DNA of 64,000 nucleotides from Symbiodinium microadriaticum. Its lineage: Eukaryota > Sar > Dinophyceae > Suessiales > Symbiodiniaceae. The notes under the pieces were generated by a model. The model did not search any database. It had not been told where the DNA came from and saw only the letters and a list, made by a program, of their open reading frames with translations. Each line of letters begins with the position of its first letter. The first letter of the stretch is position 1. The translations under genes and the position numbers were made by a program. Shown here piece after piece: positions 22,801-35,246 of this stretch. The stretch spans positions 1 to 64,000 of the forward strand of contig LSRX01000418.1 of the NCBI GenBank assembly GCA_001939145.1. Direction: 5' to 3'.

Positions 22801-22984
22801 TCTCGAAATTCCTGCCTTCTTGGGGTTGTTGATGTCTTTAAATTTAACTCCTGCATGCTTCAGAAAGCCCTTTAGGACCTTGTGATAAAACCCTAGAGAA
22901 CTTTAAGTCATCCAGAAGCACTTCAAGCCCAAACAACCCATAAAGTCCTACAGAACCCAATGCAACCAACCATCTAAAACCCAA

Positions 22985-23335
22985 GACAACCCATAAAACT
23001 AAACCCTAAACCCTAAACCCACTAAACCGACTAAACCCTAAACCCACTACGCCCTAAAGCCTCAACCAAACCCCAAATCTCGGAGCTTGAACTTCAGCGG
23101 AGCTGCGGGGCTTTTCAGGCCTTGAAGCCTTGAGGGTTCTTATGGGGCTTTGGGGGGCTTAGGGCTTAGGGCTTGGGGTTTTTGGGTTTAGGGGTTCTAG
23201 GGCTTTGGGGGTTTGAGGGTTTAGCGGGCTTAGGGTTTGGGGGTTTAGGGATTTTGGCTTAGGGTTCTGGGTTCAGGCATTAACGAGGTTTGGGTTTTGG
23301 AGTTTCAATCGGGTTTTGTGGGGCTTTAGGACCCC
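22985..23335. repeat. CCCTAAA block, island, TTTAGGG block
   Basis: CCCTAAA orientation at 22,985-23,075, a 65-bp island, then TTTAGGG at 23,145-23,335. The island has AG|CTTGAACTTCAGCGG ... TTTTCAG|GC, a possible plus-strand micro-exon (LELQRSCGAFQ) that could not be confirmed. Confidence 0.6.
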
Positions 23336-23797
23336 AAAATCACCAAACCCTAAAACCCCAGCCCCTAACCTCCAAACCCTTAAACCCTAAAGTTTTAAAC
23401 TCGAAAACCGTGAACAACCTAAACCCTAAGCCCTAAAGCTAGGGAGCCTGATTCCGGCTAGACAGTCGAAGCAAATCAGAGTGAAGGTTTAGGCAACTGG
23501 CTTCTTGTTAGGGAGCTTAATATATGTTACCACAAGAGTAAGGAAGGCCCTGTTATTTAACCCGTTTTCGGGAATTAGTTGAAGTTACCCTGAAAAGGAA
23601 ACCCTGTCAGTTGCTATGGACCCCTTTTACGGTGACTTAGACAAGTTCCTTAACACAGACCCGGGAAAGGTGGCAGCTCGTAGGGACCCTCGAGCCGGAT
23701 CCTTCGCCAAACCTACCTGGCTGCAGCAGAATGCACCCAGAGCCATAGCTAGTTCGGATTTAGAACCCTAAAAACCCCAATCTCACTGAACCCCAAA

Positions 23798-23930
23798 CCC
23801 CTAAATAGTCTGAAGCAAGCACCGAAGCACAACAAGCACGATATAGATTTATAATAAAAGGAAATGACAGGCCCCTAAATAGTTTGAAGCAAAACAAGCA
23901 CGATATAGATTTATAAAAGGAGATGACAGG
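23798..23930. repeat. Two tandem copies of about 60-74 bp
   Basis: CCCCTAAATAGTCTGAAGCA ... GATTTATAATAAAAGG ... ATGACAGG is repeated at once with a 12-bp deletion and small changes. The SmB stop codon lies in the second copy and the region would be its 3' untranslated sequence. Confidence 0.85.
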
Positions 23931-24019
23931 CCAGATGAACCCCTCCAGTGCTGGCGAGCGGCATTCCAGGAGGAGGCATACCAGGGGGCATGCCGGGCAT
24001 GCCAGGAGGCACCATGCCC
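23911..24019 (-). CDS. SNRPB: SmB exon H: PGM-repeat tail and stop
   Basis: CTGATCAG|G acceptor; enters with one base completing a codon, reads GMVPPGMPGMPPGMPPPG then MPLASTGGVHLACHLLL and TAA. The Met/Pro/Gly repeats are the SmB C-terminal type. The last nine residues are unlike SmB, so a donor at GGAGG|GTTCAT and one more exon is possible. Confidence 0.75.
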
Positions 24020-27000
24020 CTGATCAGAAGCCAGCGTTTAGGATAGAAGGTGTAGGGTCTAGGGTTTAGGGGATTAGAAGCCAGCGTTTAGGATTGAAGG
24101 TGTAGGGTTAACGATTCGGCTTCGAAGCCGATCTTTGATTCTTTGCCACCGGCAGGCTCTTAAGATTCAGGAGTCCGGGTTGATTGTCGCAACCAGGGCA
24201 ACCTTAAAGCTCACCTCTTTGTTCTCGTCAGCCATCAAGACTTCCACGGTGTGGCAGAGGCTTTGGGGCTTCGAGATTTGCCTTTCCGGAAGAAGTTCGT
24301 GTGCTATTCGACCTTTGCATGTCCGGCTTAAAATGCATATCTTATTTGTTCAGGGGTCCTTACGAGAAGAACCCTAAGGCTTAACGCCCCCTTCTTTTCC
24401 GAAGCCCTCAAATCACCAACCCTAAACCTTAACCCTAAATCCAAGGTGGTCCCAACACTCCCAACTCCCGAACTCCATGCCCCAAAACTACCTGGATGTC
24501 TGCTGCAGTCGAAGGAAAGCCACGACAACTGACAAATACTCCACGCATCACACCTGGTGGGAGAGTTTAGACGCGGATCCATCGAAACTCCAGCCTAAAT
24601 CCTAATTCCCAAACCCCCCCTCGCTGCCCAAGGCCCACCCCGACACCCAAAAGCCCGATAACTAACCCTACAGCCTAGAACCCAGAGATTCCAATATCCC
24701 TGAATTAAGGAATATACCTTAAATCATATTAGGGATCCTACTATAATTTAAGGTATATTCCTTAACTAAGGGATATTGGAGTCTCTCTGAAGACCTAACA
24801 TCCTGAAGGCTCTGAGCTGTACCCTTTTGCTCATTTCCTGGGGCCGGGTGACGGCATTCCAGGAGGGCGCGCTGGGAATCCAGGAGGCATGCCCGGCCTG
24901 TTGATCTAGGGATACCTTTGATGTGAGAGATGCTAGCCCATAGGCTCCTAAGTAGTTCCCTCTTATGGCTTATATGTAGAATATCCTATAAGGTAATCCC
25001 AAAAAGGGACTACTTCGGGGCCTATGGGTATGAATGGCTCTATGGGTATGAATGGCTTCGGCTTTCAGGCTTTTTTTGGTCTGTTTAGGGTGTCAGAGTT
25101 TGAGGGGTTTGGGCTGATGGTTTGTCACTCGGCTTGCAGTTCTTTCTGTCTAAGTCAGGACTCCCTAGGGGTTTGAGTTTAGGTTTTAGGGTTTGGGGAT
25201 TAGGCAGCCCACATACAGGCTTAATTTCCGTTGCATCGAATATTTTTGGGGGGGCTTAGGCTGGATAAGGCTTCCGGCTTTTTGGGCTGAAGGCTTTTTA
25301 AGGGTTTGGGTTGCGTCTTCCGGACGAGGTTGGGGGGTTTAAAGGCAAGAGTTTAGGACTGTCGGAGTGCAGGATTGAAGGTTTACGGGCTTAGGGGGCA
25401 ACATGCTGCATTGACTTCTGTTGTTGGGCAGGGTACCTTTGAGCTTTATAAGGTGCATCGAAGGCTCTATAAGGTTGCATTTAGTTTCTTCGGTTCCGTG
25501 TTGTCAGCTTTATTTCTACGGCGCTCTGAACCTGACGTTCTGCACGATCGGCGTTGTAGGGCTTAAGAGGAACACTCATTTCCAGGGAGGTCACCTCCTT
25601 GAATCATAGCGGACTTAAGCAGCAGGGTTCTCCGCACAGCGACTGTAGTCATAGTTTCTTATGGTCCCAGCTGAGCCAGGTACACCGCAGCTGCCCATAG
25701 CTAAGTCCGGTGATGCTTCAAGAACGGCGCACGTCAAGTCCCCGAAATATTGAAATCGTAGATCTGATATCCGCAAGCTCTAAGCCTCAAGCGCCAGAGA
25801 AGCACCAAACATCCCACACCCAACCCCCTAAACCCTAAACAAGAACATTCGAAAAGCCGGTTCGCTAAGCCGCCAACTTCAGATACACCGGAAAGCTTAA
25901 ACTGCCCTTTATCGATTAGGGTTTACGCTGGAGCCCGAGTCTTAAGATGAGTGCCTTCACCGAAATACCTGGTAGATGCAGTAGACTGCCCAAGTCGTCA
26001 TCCTGTACTAACTTGGGCGTCTACGTATGCCTTAGGCCTAAATTCGCACTCACAACCAGGGCATCGGCGGTGCGCCGCCAGGCGCAGGCCTCGATAGCAC
26101 ATGCGTGATCCGGCGAGGCTGCAGGATTCAAGCATTGGAGACTAGGGCTAGGGTTGTTTTTGCACGACCACATTTTGGGGCTTAGGGGCCGAGGCTTTTA
26201 GGGTTTAGGGGCCGAGGCTTTTAGGGTTTAGGGGCCGAGGCTTTTAGGGTTTAGGGGCCGAGGCTTTTAGGGTTTAGGGGCTGAGGCTTTTAGGGTTTAG
26301 GGGCCGAGGCTTTTGTGGCTTACGGCGAACAAGTGACAAGAGGGCTTCGTGGGTGAGGTGGCGGTGAGAAGAACCACCGGCATTGGCCTGCAAACGTCTT
26401 CATGCAATAGTTTGATTGTACTTTGGTGCAAGTTATCTTAGGACAGGCGTTTGGAATCTTGATCGTGGTTTATGGCTGCACTTCGTGAGGCAAGTTTGCG
26501 TGCAAAGGGAAACCCTTAAGGCTTGGAGCACTCCGGACTCCTTTTAACTACCTTGACATTGCCAGTCTGGCCAAACTGTTTTGGGGGTTGATGTTCTGCA
26601 GTAGTATGACGATGAGCTGTTGCCAACACTTCTTTCGCCTCGTCTCTTCGCAAAGGACGTCCCTAATCTATGGGCAGGGCAGTAAACTAAGGCCCCGAGG
26701 TACAGTTCCGGATTTCGGATAAACTCATACGTTTGCAACCGGCAACATATGAAACTCCAGAAATCCCCTCCTCCATCACCATGAATCGTTTAGGCTCTGG
26801 GGGCCGTTCGAGGCTCGTTATCTCTGGATGCGGCGCATTACAGAGCTGGTGAAGGAACATCTTTAGCAAGGATGCACGCTCCCAACAGGCAAAACACCCA
26901 GAAGCATCGGATGGATGATGTACCCACGAACAACCCTAAACCGTAAACTAAACCCTGAACTCTTTGACTCCAAAGCTCTACACCTTCGAGTCTTAGACCC

Positions 27001-30000
27001 TGCATCCCTCACAGCTTTCCCAGAGCGCGGGAAACCCAAATCCGATTTGCCAGTCCCACGGCTGATCCTTCTTGGGGGTTTAGGGTTTCAGGGGGTTTAG
27101 GGTTTAGGGACTTGGGGGTTAAGGGACTTTCGGTTTAGGGCTCTGGACGTCTTTAGCGAAACCCCACATCGCCAGAATCCTAGATCCCTAAAACCCCGAG
27201 CCTGAAAACCCTTCGCAATTTCAATCCCTACGCAGGCTGATAGTTCAAAGGTGCCTAGGGGTCCCGGTACTTGGAGGTTCATGGGTAGTGAAAACTGGTG
27301 TTATAAGTCCCCTAACACAGATTATAACTATAGTTACTATAGTTACGCTACTTATAAAAAGCCTACTTATAACGACCCATGAACCTCCAAGTAGACCCTA
27401 ACTAAAACCCTAGACCCTAAACCCTAAACCCCTAAACCGCTAGACCCTAGACCCTAAACCCTAGACCCTAGACCCTAGACCCTAAACCCTAGACCCTAAA
27501 TCCTAAACCCCTAAACCTTAAGCCCGCAATCCTGAACCCTCCACTGGTGTAGGTCGAGAAGCAGTGCAGCTCCGGCTTTGGGCTGCATCTGAATGGCTGC
27601 CGGGCCTGCTGCGGTTTAGGGTTTAGGGTTTAGGGAAGCTGACAAAAGCTTCGGGTCTAGGGTTTAGGATTTTGAGTTTCGGATGGTTGAGAATTTTGGG
27701 TTTAGGGTTTAGGGCTTTGGGTGTAGGGGCTTGGGTTAAGGGCATTGGGTTTAAGGTTTAGGGCTTTGCGTGTAGGGGCCTGTTGAGGATTTGGGGTTAG
27801 TACAACTGTGGCGCTTTTCAGCTATGCTAGTAATGTGCGCATACCCGGGCCCAGTGCCGAACGAAATCTTCCTAAAGGTTCGGAATGCATAGGCAACACC
27901 CTAAAGATCCGCACCCCCGAGAACAAACTTCGCAAATCAGCAAGCTAGAGCTATGATCCCAAACGCTCTTCCTTTAACCCTGCCGGTTGCTAATCCCCCC
28001 GATCTCTTCCCGATGGGGTCTCCTAAACCCTAATAAAGCCTTCTCCAAAAATTCCCCCCCCCCCCCAAAAAAAAAACAAAACAAAATCCTAAGTCAAGCC
28101 TTAGACTGAACCCGTGTTAAACCTCCCATGCCCGTCTAAACCCTTCAGCGAACCTTTAGGTGAACCTTTAGGAACCAAAATAGAGAACCGCCCACTTACA
28201 GATGTTTACAAACGATTAATTACAAACGTCCCACGTTTCAAAAACCTAAACCCTGACCCGATAAACAACCCAAACCCATAAACCCTCATCATAGAAATCC
28301 CTAAAGAGCCTCCTAGAAGCCGTACCCAAACAACGCCCCCGGAAACCCCAAAACCCGAAGCTCGGAGTCCCCAAAGCTCTGCGCCTCCCACGCCCCTCAC
28401 GGGTCCCGCAAGTCCGGCCGGAGCGGAGCTCAGCGGCGCAGCCGGCATTCCACGACCAGCGACCTACCCCGAAAGCCAGGGACTCCCCTTTAGGGGTTGA
28501 GGGGTTTAGGGTTTAGGGGTTTAGGGTTTGGGTTCGTTCCTTTTCTGCTGCCCTTAAGGGTGCATTTAAGGGAACTGTCGGGCTATATACACCAATAGTC
28601 GGGGCCCCCTAACCCCTAAACCCCTAAACGCTAGATCCCCCTAAAGGGCTCCTGCAAAGGTTCCCTTAGAGCTTTCTTTAAAGGGTTCCTGTCAGGCCTC
28701 GTATAGGGGTTCCTTTCAGGATAGAATTTTAAAGGATCCTTTACTTGAGTAAAATTGGGGCTTAGGGGATTGAGGCTTTCCAGAAAGCCGGGGACTCCAC
28801 TTCGGAGAGGTGTTTTATGGCGTTTGTAGGGCTTCAACTACGCAAAAGCCTACACTCCGAACCATCCGGCGTCAAAGTGCGGACTCAACAGCCCAAAAGT
28901 TCGAACTCCTGCTCTCAAAGCGCCCTGCCTGCCCTCGGCCAGGACCAGGCTGAATATCCGGCCTCGGCTGATGCTTTGTTTTGAAGAATTAATACGAATA
29001 TCTCTCCTTATACAAAAAATACAAACATATTACAACATGCCGCAAACCTCAGATTATTGCTAAGTCCCTACCTACACACCCTCTTATGCCCGGTAGGGGT
29101 CTTGACACTTAGAATTAGGTTTGGGGACATATCATGCGATAAGTATATAGGGTATAGCACGAAATATTATTACGAATAAGTCCTTAGCTTACCATAGCTT
29201 ATGCTTTGTGTCGCCCCCAAAGTTTCTCTGTATCGGGACTCATGTTACGCCCCTGCAATTGCGAGTAGGTTCCAGTAGCACGAGGGGGGGATGGTACTGG
29301 GTAGTCCTTGGAGGCCCCCCTTTAACATGATCACTCTTGTTCCTTTCGAAGACTATCTCTACTGTACGCAAACTAAAGCCCATTTTCAAGACTACTGAGC
29401 TAAAGCTAAAGCCCATTTTCAAGACTACTGAACTCAAACTATAGCCCCTTTTCAAGACAACTAAACTCAAACTAAAGCCCATTTTCAAGAAAGGCCTAGT
29501 AGAGGTTTTCCGGTTCGGGTCCCGGGTTTGAACGCTTGGGCCTTCAAAGACACTGTCGGGTTAGGGCTTCTGGGGATTAGAGAGTTTAGGGTTTAGTGTT
29601 GAAGTGGAATTTTGGTTGAGTTAAGCCGTTGTTTGGACTAAACCTACGGCTTGGACGTTGGGAGTTAGTTTTGTCCGGGTTTACCGCTTGGGTTTTCGGG
29701 TGTTTGGGCTTAGGGACCAGTCAAGGATCCTTTTTTCTGCGTATCGGAGGAAACTGCGCACTTCTTCGGGGATGCGTTCTGGGGCTTTCCTCACCCGTTG
29801 AAGCTCGGAGAGGCTGGAAACTCCCCAAAGCGATAAATGCAACACCCGACAGCCCTGTAGAACCTAAGCTTAAATACTTGGGCGTAAGCATCATGGGCTG
29901 CTGTGAGGCCCTTCAGGCCTGCAGACCCTGAGCTTCGATACTGAGGCTCACATCATCCGCACTCCAAGTCCTACTTTTACTTGGAGGTTCATGGGCAGAT

Positions 30001-33000
30001 AGAAGTGGAGTTATCAGTATGGTAACTAAAGCTGTAACCGAGTTATGAGTATGACAACTAAAGCTGTAACCGATATCAGGTGACTTGTAGTCCTACTTCT
30101 AACTACCCATGAACCTCCAAGTAACCCTAAACCCTCTCAGGTCATATTTCTGCTTCACAGTTCCACACGGTGAAACTCGAGGCCTCGTACCCGACCCCTG
30201 GGCAACACCGTGTAGTGTTTTGCTGAGCTACCCTGAACCTCAAACTGTATGTAGCACCACAGGATATCACACATGTTATATGTATATTAATATGTACAGA
30301 TATACATGCATATGTATATATATGTATGCATACATGTACACACATGCCCACCAATACTCACACACATAAACCCGGAACCCTAGACGGTATGCAAACGAAT
30401 CGTCCCAAATACAGTGCTCAAAGACCCTAGCATAGAGCCCTTATAGATCCCTTTAAAGGAGCCTAAACTTAACTATCCATGACCCTAAACCCTCAACCTT
30501 TGCGAACCCCGTATAGAGCCCATCTAGATCCCTTTAAAGGATTCTTAATAGAACTACCCATGACCCTAAGCCCTAAACCAAACGCCCTCCAAGTAGGGAT
30601 AGACTGGAACCTATCGGCGCCTCTATGTAACAGATCCTGTCCTAACCATGGGGGGGGGGGGGGGTTCTATAAGGGTTGTAAGGGAGTAGGGTGTAGGGTT
30701 TGGGGTTGCGTATAGGAAGCTTCGAAAAGGGTTATTGTAAGGGTTACTACTGTAAGGGTTTAGGGAATTCGGGTTGCGTATAGGAAGCTTTTTATGGGTT
30801 TAGGGTCTATAAGGGCCACTATACTATGATGGGTCTATAAGGCGTGCCCCCTAGTAAGGGCACCCTTTTTTTCCTGCTAGTACGGGAACCCAGAAAGCAA
30901 AAGGGCACTTAAAGTCACTTATTGAGCTTTTGTTTTCGCGGGGTCCTCTTCAGAAGGGTTTAAGGTTAAGGGTCTGGGCTGGAGGGTTCTGCTTTAGGTA
31001 TGGAGGTTAAGCTCAGACAGCTGATCTCCAGGTCCACCCCCGAAGTTGCAGGTAATTCGAAACCGTCGATTAGGCCTGAATCCGCCTGTGCACCCCAATC
31101 TGACAACTTCTTGCCGAAGCAAACTCCCCGACCCCACTGTCAGGCTAAGCTCTCTAACTAAACCCCAAACGTCCATGCACCCTAAACCCTAAACCTTACA
31201 GGGCTTGGAGTTGGCAGCTTCTGACCGTTTCCAGTTTGAGCTTTCATGCTCGATCGAATGTGTCACGCCCGAACTTGCCTTGGTCAGTCCGCCCTAGTGG
31301 TCAAACTTTCCTGAAGCATGTGCGTTTGTGGTGTCGTACTACCCTCAATATGGGAAACAACAAACCCGCCGAGCCGACAGGAGAAACGGGTACCACTGTT
31401 GCTCTAACCCTGAACCCGAAACCCGAAACCCTCAACCCTAAACACCTAAACCCTAAACTCCTAAACCCTAAACCCCTAAACCCTAAACTCCTACACCCCT
31501 AAACCCTATAAGGCCCCACCACTGCAACCAACCAGAAACTCTGGACCTTCCTGTACCCTGCGACCGTGTTCCCAGAGACTCCAAGATCCCATAATTAAGG
31601 AAAATTAATACCTTAAATCGTATTAGGGATCTTACTGTAAGTTAAGGTAGATTCCTGAATTAAGGGATATTGGAGTCTCTGGGTTAGAAGGAACTACAGG
31701 TCCAAGGGGTTGAATCGTTGTTGCAGGTTGGAGGTTATTCATGGTCCAAGGCTCTTGGTTTAAGGTTTATTATGGCTTCGGTGCTTCAGGGTTTGTGGCT
31801 TCAGGAGTCTGGGGGCTCAGTTGCCAGAAAGACCTATGCTCTTCAGGGTATGGACTGGGGGATTCCCTGGACTGGGGGATTCCCTGAAGCATGATAGGCA
31901 AGAAGCCTCAGGTTATATATCGCTTAAGCCGTTTTCGGAGACAATAGGCCTCACTCCCCAAAAGTTGTATGTCCTAGCCGAGCGGTGTTGCGCAGCCTAA
32001 GCCCTACACTCGAAGCCCAAACCCTAAACACAACCCTAAACCCTACACCCTATCCCAATCCGCCACAGACACTTACATGGGAGTTTCAGAGCACGAGGAA
32101 GGGGGAAAGGGGGTGTTCGTCAAGCTTCCTGTAGCTTTCAAGGTGTGTTCCTCAGCTCCTTCTTGGTACATGGCTTCTGTTACAGGTGTCTCGAATGCTG
32201 AATAAATGAACTCAGCTTCCGGGCCATGTCCTATAACAGCTCGACCAAGTTCGGAAGAATTCTTTTTGCTGACTCTTGAGGTCTAGTTCGAGTTTAGTCC
32301 TAAACCCTAAACCTAAACCCGAAACCACCGATCAGGGCGTAGGGTTTAGGGCTTAGGGCTTAAGAGCAGGATCCGCCTCAGCCATCAGCGACACGATGGT
32401 CTCGCCTGCTCCGCATAAGAAGTCGCTGCTCTTGGGGGTCCTACTAAATGGGGGCCGGGCTTTAAGCATACTATAGTAAACCGTGATCTTAGTTGCTGAG
32501 TTCATAAACACAAAAAAGGTGTACACTTGCAGTTCTATAAGGGATCATATTATCCCCAAAAATTTATAAAGTGTACTCCTTTAGCTACTCAGTGATAAGA
32601 AGCCCTAAGGAAGACTAGAAGCCCTAAGGAAGATAAGAAACTGTAAGGAAGAATATACCGGCCTGATTAAATGGAGCAGGGTTTTGGGACATGTTATAGA
32701 AGGCTGTAACAAGGAACCTCAAGAAATAATATAGGGTTCTCAGTAGATGGAGCAGGGTTTAGGGTATAGTCACGGGTTTAGGGTTTAGTGTTTTAGTATA
32801 GGATGCCACGACAACGAACCCTAAGGAATAATATTGCGTAATGTTGCTAAACATTAAATGGGGCCAGTACACCTGAACCCAGTGCTAAGCCCTAAACCCT
32901 AGAACCAACCCCTAAACCCGGAGACATACACCTAAACCCTAAACCAGATCCCCCTAAACCCTAAATCCAACACCCCAAAACCCTAAACCCTAAACCCCAA

Positions 33001-35215
33001 ACCAAATCCCTACAACCAACCCCTAAAACGCTGAAACCTCGACCCGAAAAAACCTAAACACGAAAGCTGCCCAATGCTTCGAAGGCCCAACCACTCCAGA
33101 CCACATGAAGCAACCGATTTTAAGAGTTTAGGGTTAAAAGTTTAGGGAACCCAAGATTAGTTTCGTTTTTGCCCTGCTTTATACAGCCAAATAAACAAAA
33201 TACCTGTGTTTTGAGAGAACCCCCCCCCCCTCCCCCTTGGTCGCAACGTGGTGAATCCCGCAAGTCTAGTGGCCAGCGCCTCGCAAAACTACGAAGCCAA
33301 GCGTCCTCTTGACCTGTGCAGCGGTTGTGCTTGCTTAGGCTTGCCTTTGGTTAGTAGGGAATGGAGGAATGGGAACTATTATAAGTATCATTACTACCAT
33401 TCTTCCATTCCCTGGTAGGGTTGGATTGCAGGAAGCTGAAGAAGGGCGACCTGTGCAATAGTGCCTTGGTGTCTACTGATTGTTGCTACTGTTCGCCACG
33501 TTGGCGTCGGTTTTCGGGATCGGGGAGTAGAGGAATTTCCGGGTAGGTTTAGGGTTGTCTGGCACTGACAGGGATATGAGTACTTCCTGTAGCGGACTGT
33601 TGACCGCCTGTCTGGTCTACCATGGCTGAACAGTGAACCCAGTTGTAATGGGGCCCTCGAGTATAATGATATTGGGACTATAATAGGTTTGCTGCTTATT
33701 CCCGTGTATTGCAGTACCAGGCGTCTGCCTGGAGGGATTGGGGATGCGCTTAGCTAGTTCCCAAGTTCATAGGCCGACAGCAGTTCAAGCGCTTTCTTGC
33801 ATAACGGACAAAGGGCAAACCGCTTCATGCTGTGTTTTAGCTTTCATGTCAACAAAGGGTAAACAGGTAAACTCCCAACATGCTGAACGATGCGCTAAAT
33901 CCATCAACCCCGAAGCCCTAAACCCCTAAACCCCTACACCCTAAACCCCGAAACCCTGAAACCCTAGAGCACTAGACCAAACCCTAAACCCCTAAAGCCC
34001 CAAACCGGCTACCAAGGCCGTAGCCTGAAAGAGCTCCCCCCCCCCCCGAACGGTAGATCCGAGAACCGAGACCCAAGTATCTTCAACCTCGGACCTTGAG
34101 ATCATAGTTGTTTTGAAATTAAATCATACTAGACTGTTGGAGGCTTAGGTTTTTGGGATATCATACTCGACTGTTTGGGTTTTAGGCTTTAGGATATCAT
34201 ACTAGACTGTTTGGGGTTTAGGTTTTAGGATATCATACTCGACTGTTAGGGGCTTAGGTTTTATGGTCTCTAGGTCTCTAGCGTTAACTTTTCCACAACC
34301 ATGTTATTCATTTCGAACTGTAACCCCTTGTATTGCCCCCCCCCCCCATTGCGTGGGACCAGTATGCGAGTTGTCGATTTCAAGAGGCCCAGACGCTGTT
34401 TTATATCTGCTTCTTCTATTTTGAACTACTCAGCCGATTTCAAAAGGCCCGAGGAAGCCCTACAGGTTCAAGGCACACCGACCCCAAAGTTGGGCTTGGG
34501 GTTTGTTTGAGGCAGAGCCTCAAAGCAAAGTCTACCCTAAACCCAAAAAAACCGAAATCTACCCCCCTGCCTCTTTCTCGTCATCCTTTCGCCCTTTCGA
34601 CCTTTGTGAGGCGACGCACAGAACGCGAGGCTTCGTAAAAGAAGATAGAAGGCAGGGTTTAGGGGTTCCTCTTTTTGGGATTCTGGGCTACGGCGGAGTC
34701 GCACCAGTTTTTCGCTGCTGATGTGGAGGCGGAAGCACCTAACTTTTAAACTCACAAGGTTTATTTGATGCTTTAGGGCTTTGTCTCTAGGATGTTGAGG
34801 AGTTCACAACCGACAGAACGGAGAGGTCATGGATGGAAAGTGCTGGCCCCAGGAAGTTGACCTTTTCAGGCGAGGTGGTATCGTATTGGATCACCCAGGG
34901 TAAGGGATCATGTTCAAAATACCCTGAACTCTGAACAACATAAGCCCCCTGAAGGGCTTAAGGTTTAGGGTTTGACGAGAAACCCTTTCAGCTCCAAACC
35001 AATTAATGCTTGGACCGCATACATCGGGCGAGTGTGGATGGGAGCGAATGCATCCCAGAAAACATCAGGTGCTTGGAGGACCGGAATGACCATAGTAGGC
35101 TTTGCAAGCACTACACCTACATACAAACTGGGTGCCACGACCAAAACAAACACACACAAACCCACACACACACACACACGCACACACGCTCGCACACTCA
35201 TTCATTCGTCCATCC

Positions 35216-35246
<31 letters not shown>

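Noticed and set aside
23940-24019. Plus-strand reading GGIPGG/GGMPG like an Hsp70 C-terminus
   Set aside because: The minus strand gives the SmB PGM tail with correct splice sites and phase; the plus reading is its antisense.
24216-24235. Minus-strand ATG exon MADENKE with a perfect GAG|GTGAGC donor
   Set aside because: It lies inside SmB intron G-H, has no downstream exon and a stop follows soon; probably a chance match, or a nested gene that cannot be supported.
26165-26320. Regular 23-bp repeats as a CRISPR-like array
   Set aside because: The units are contiguous with no unique spacers, and the genome is eukaryotic.
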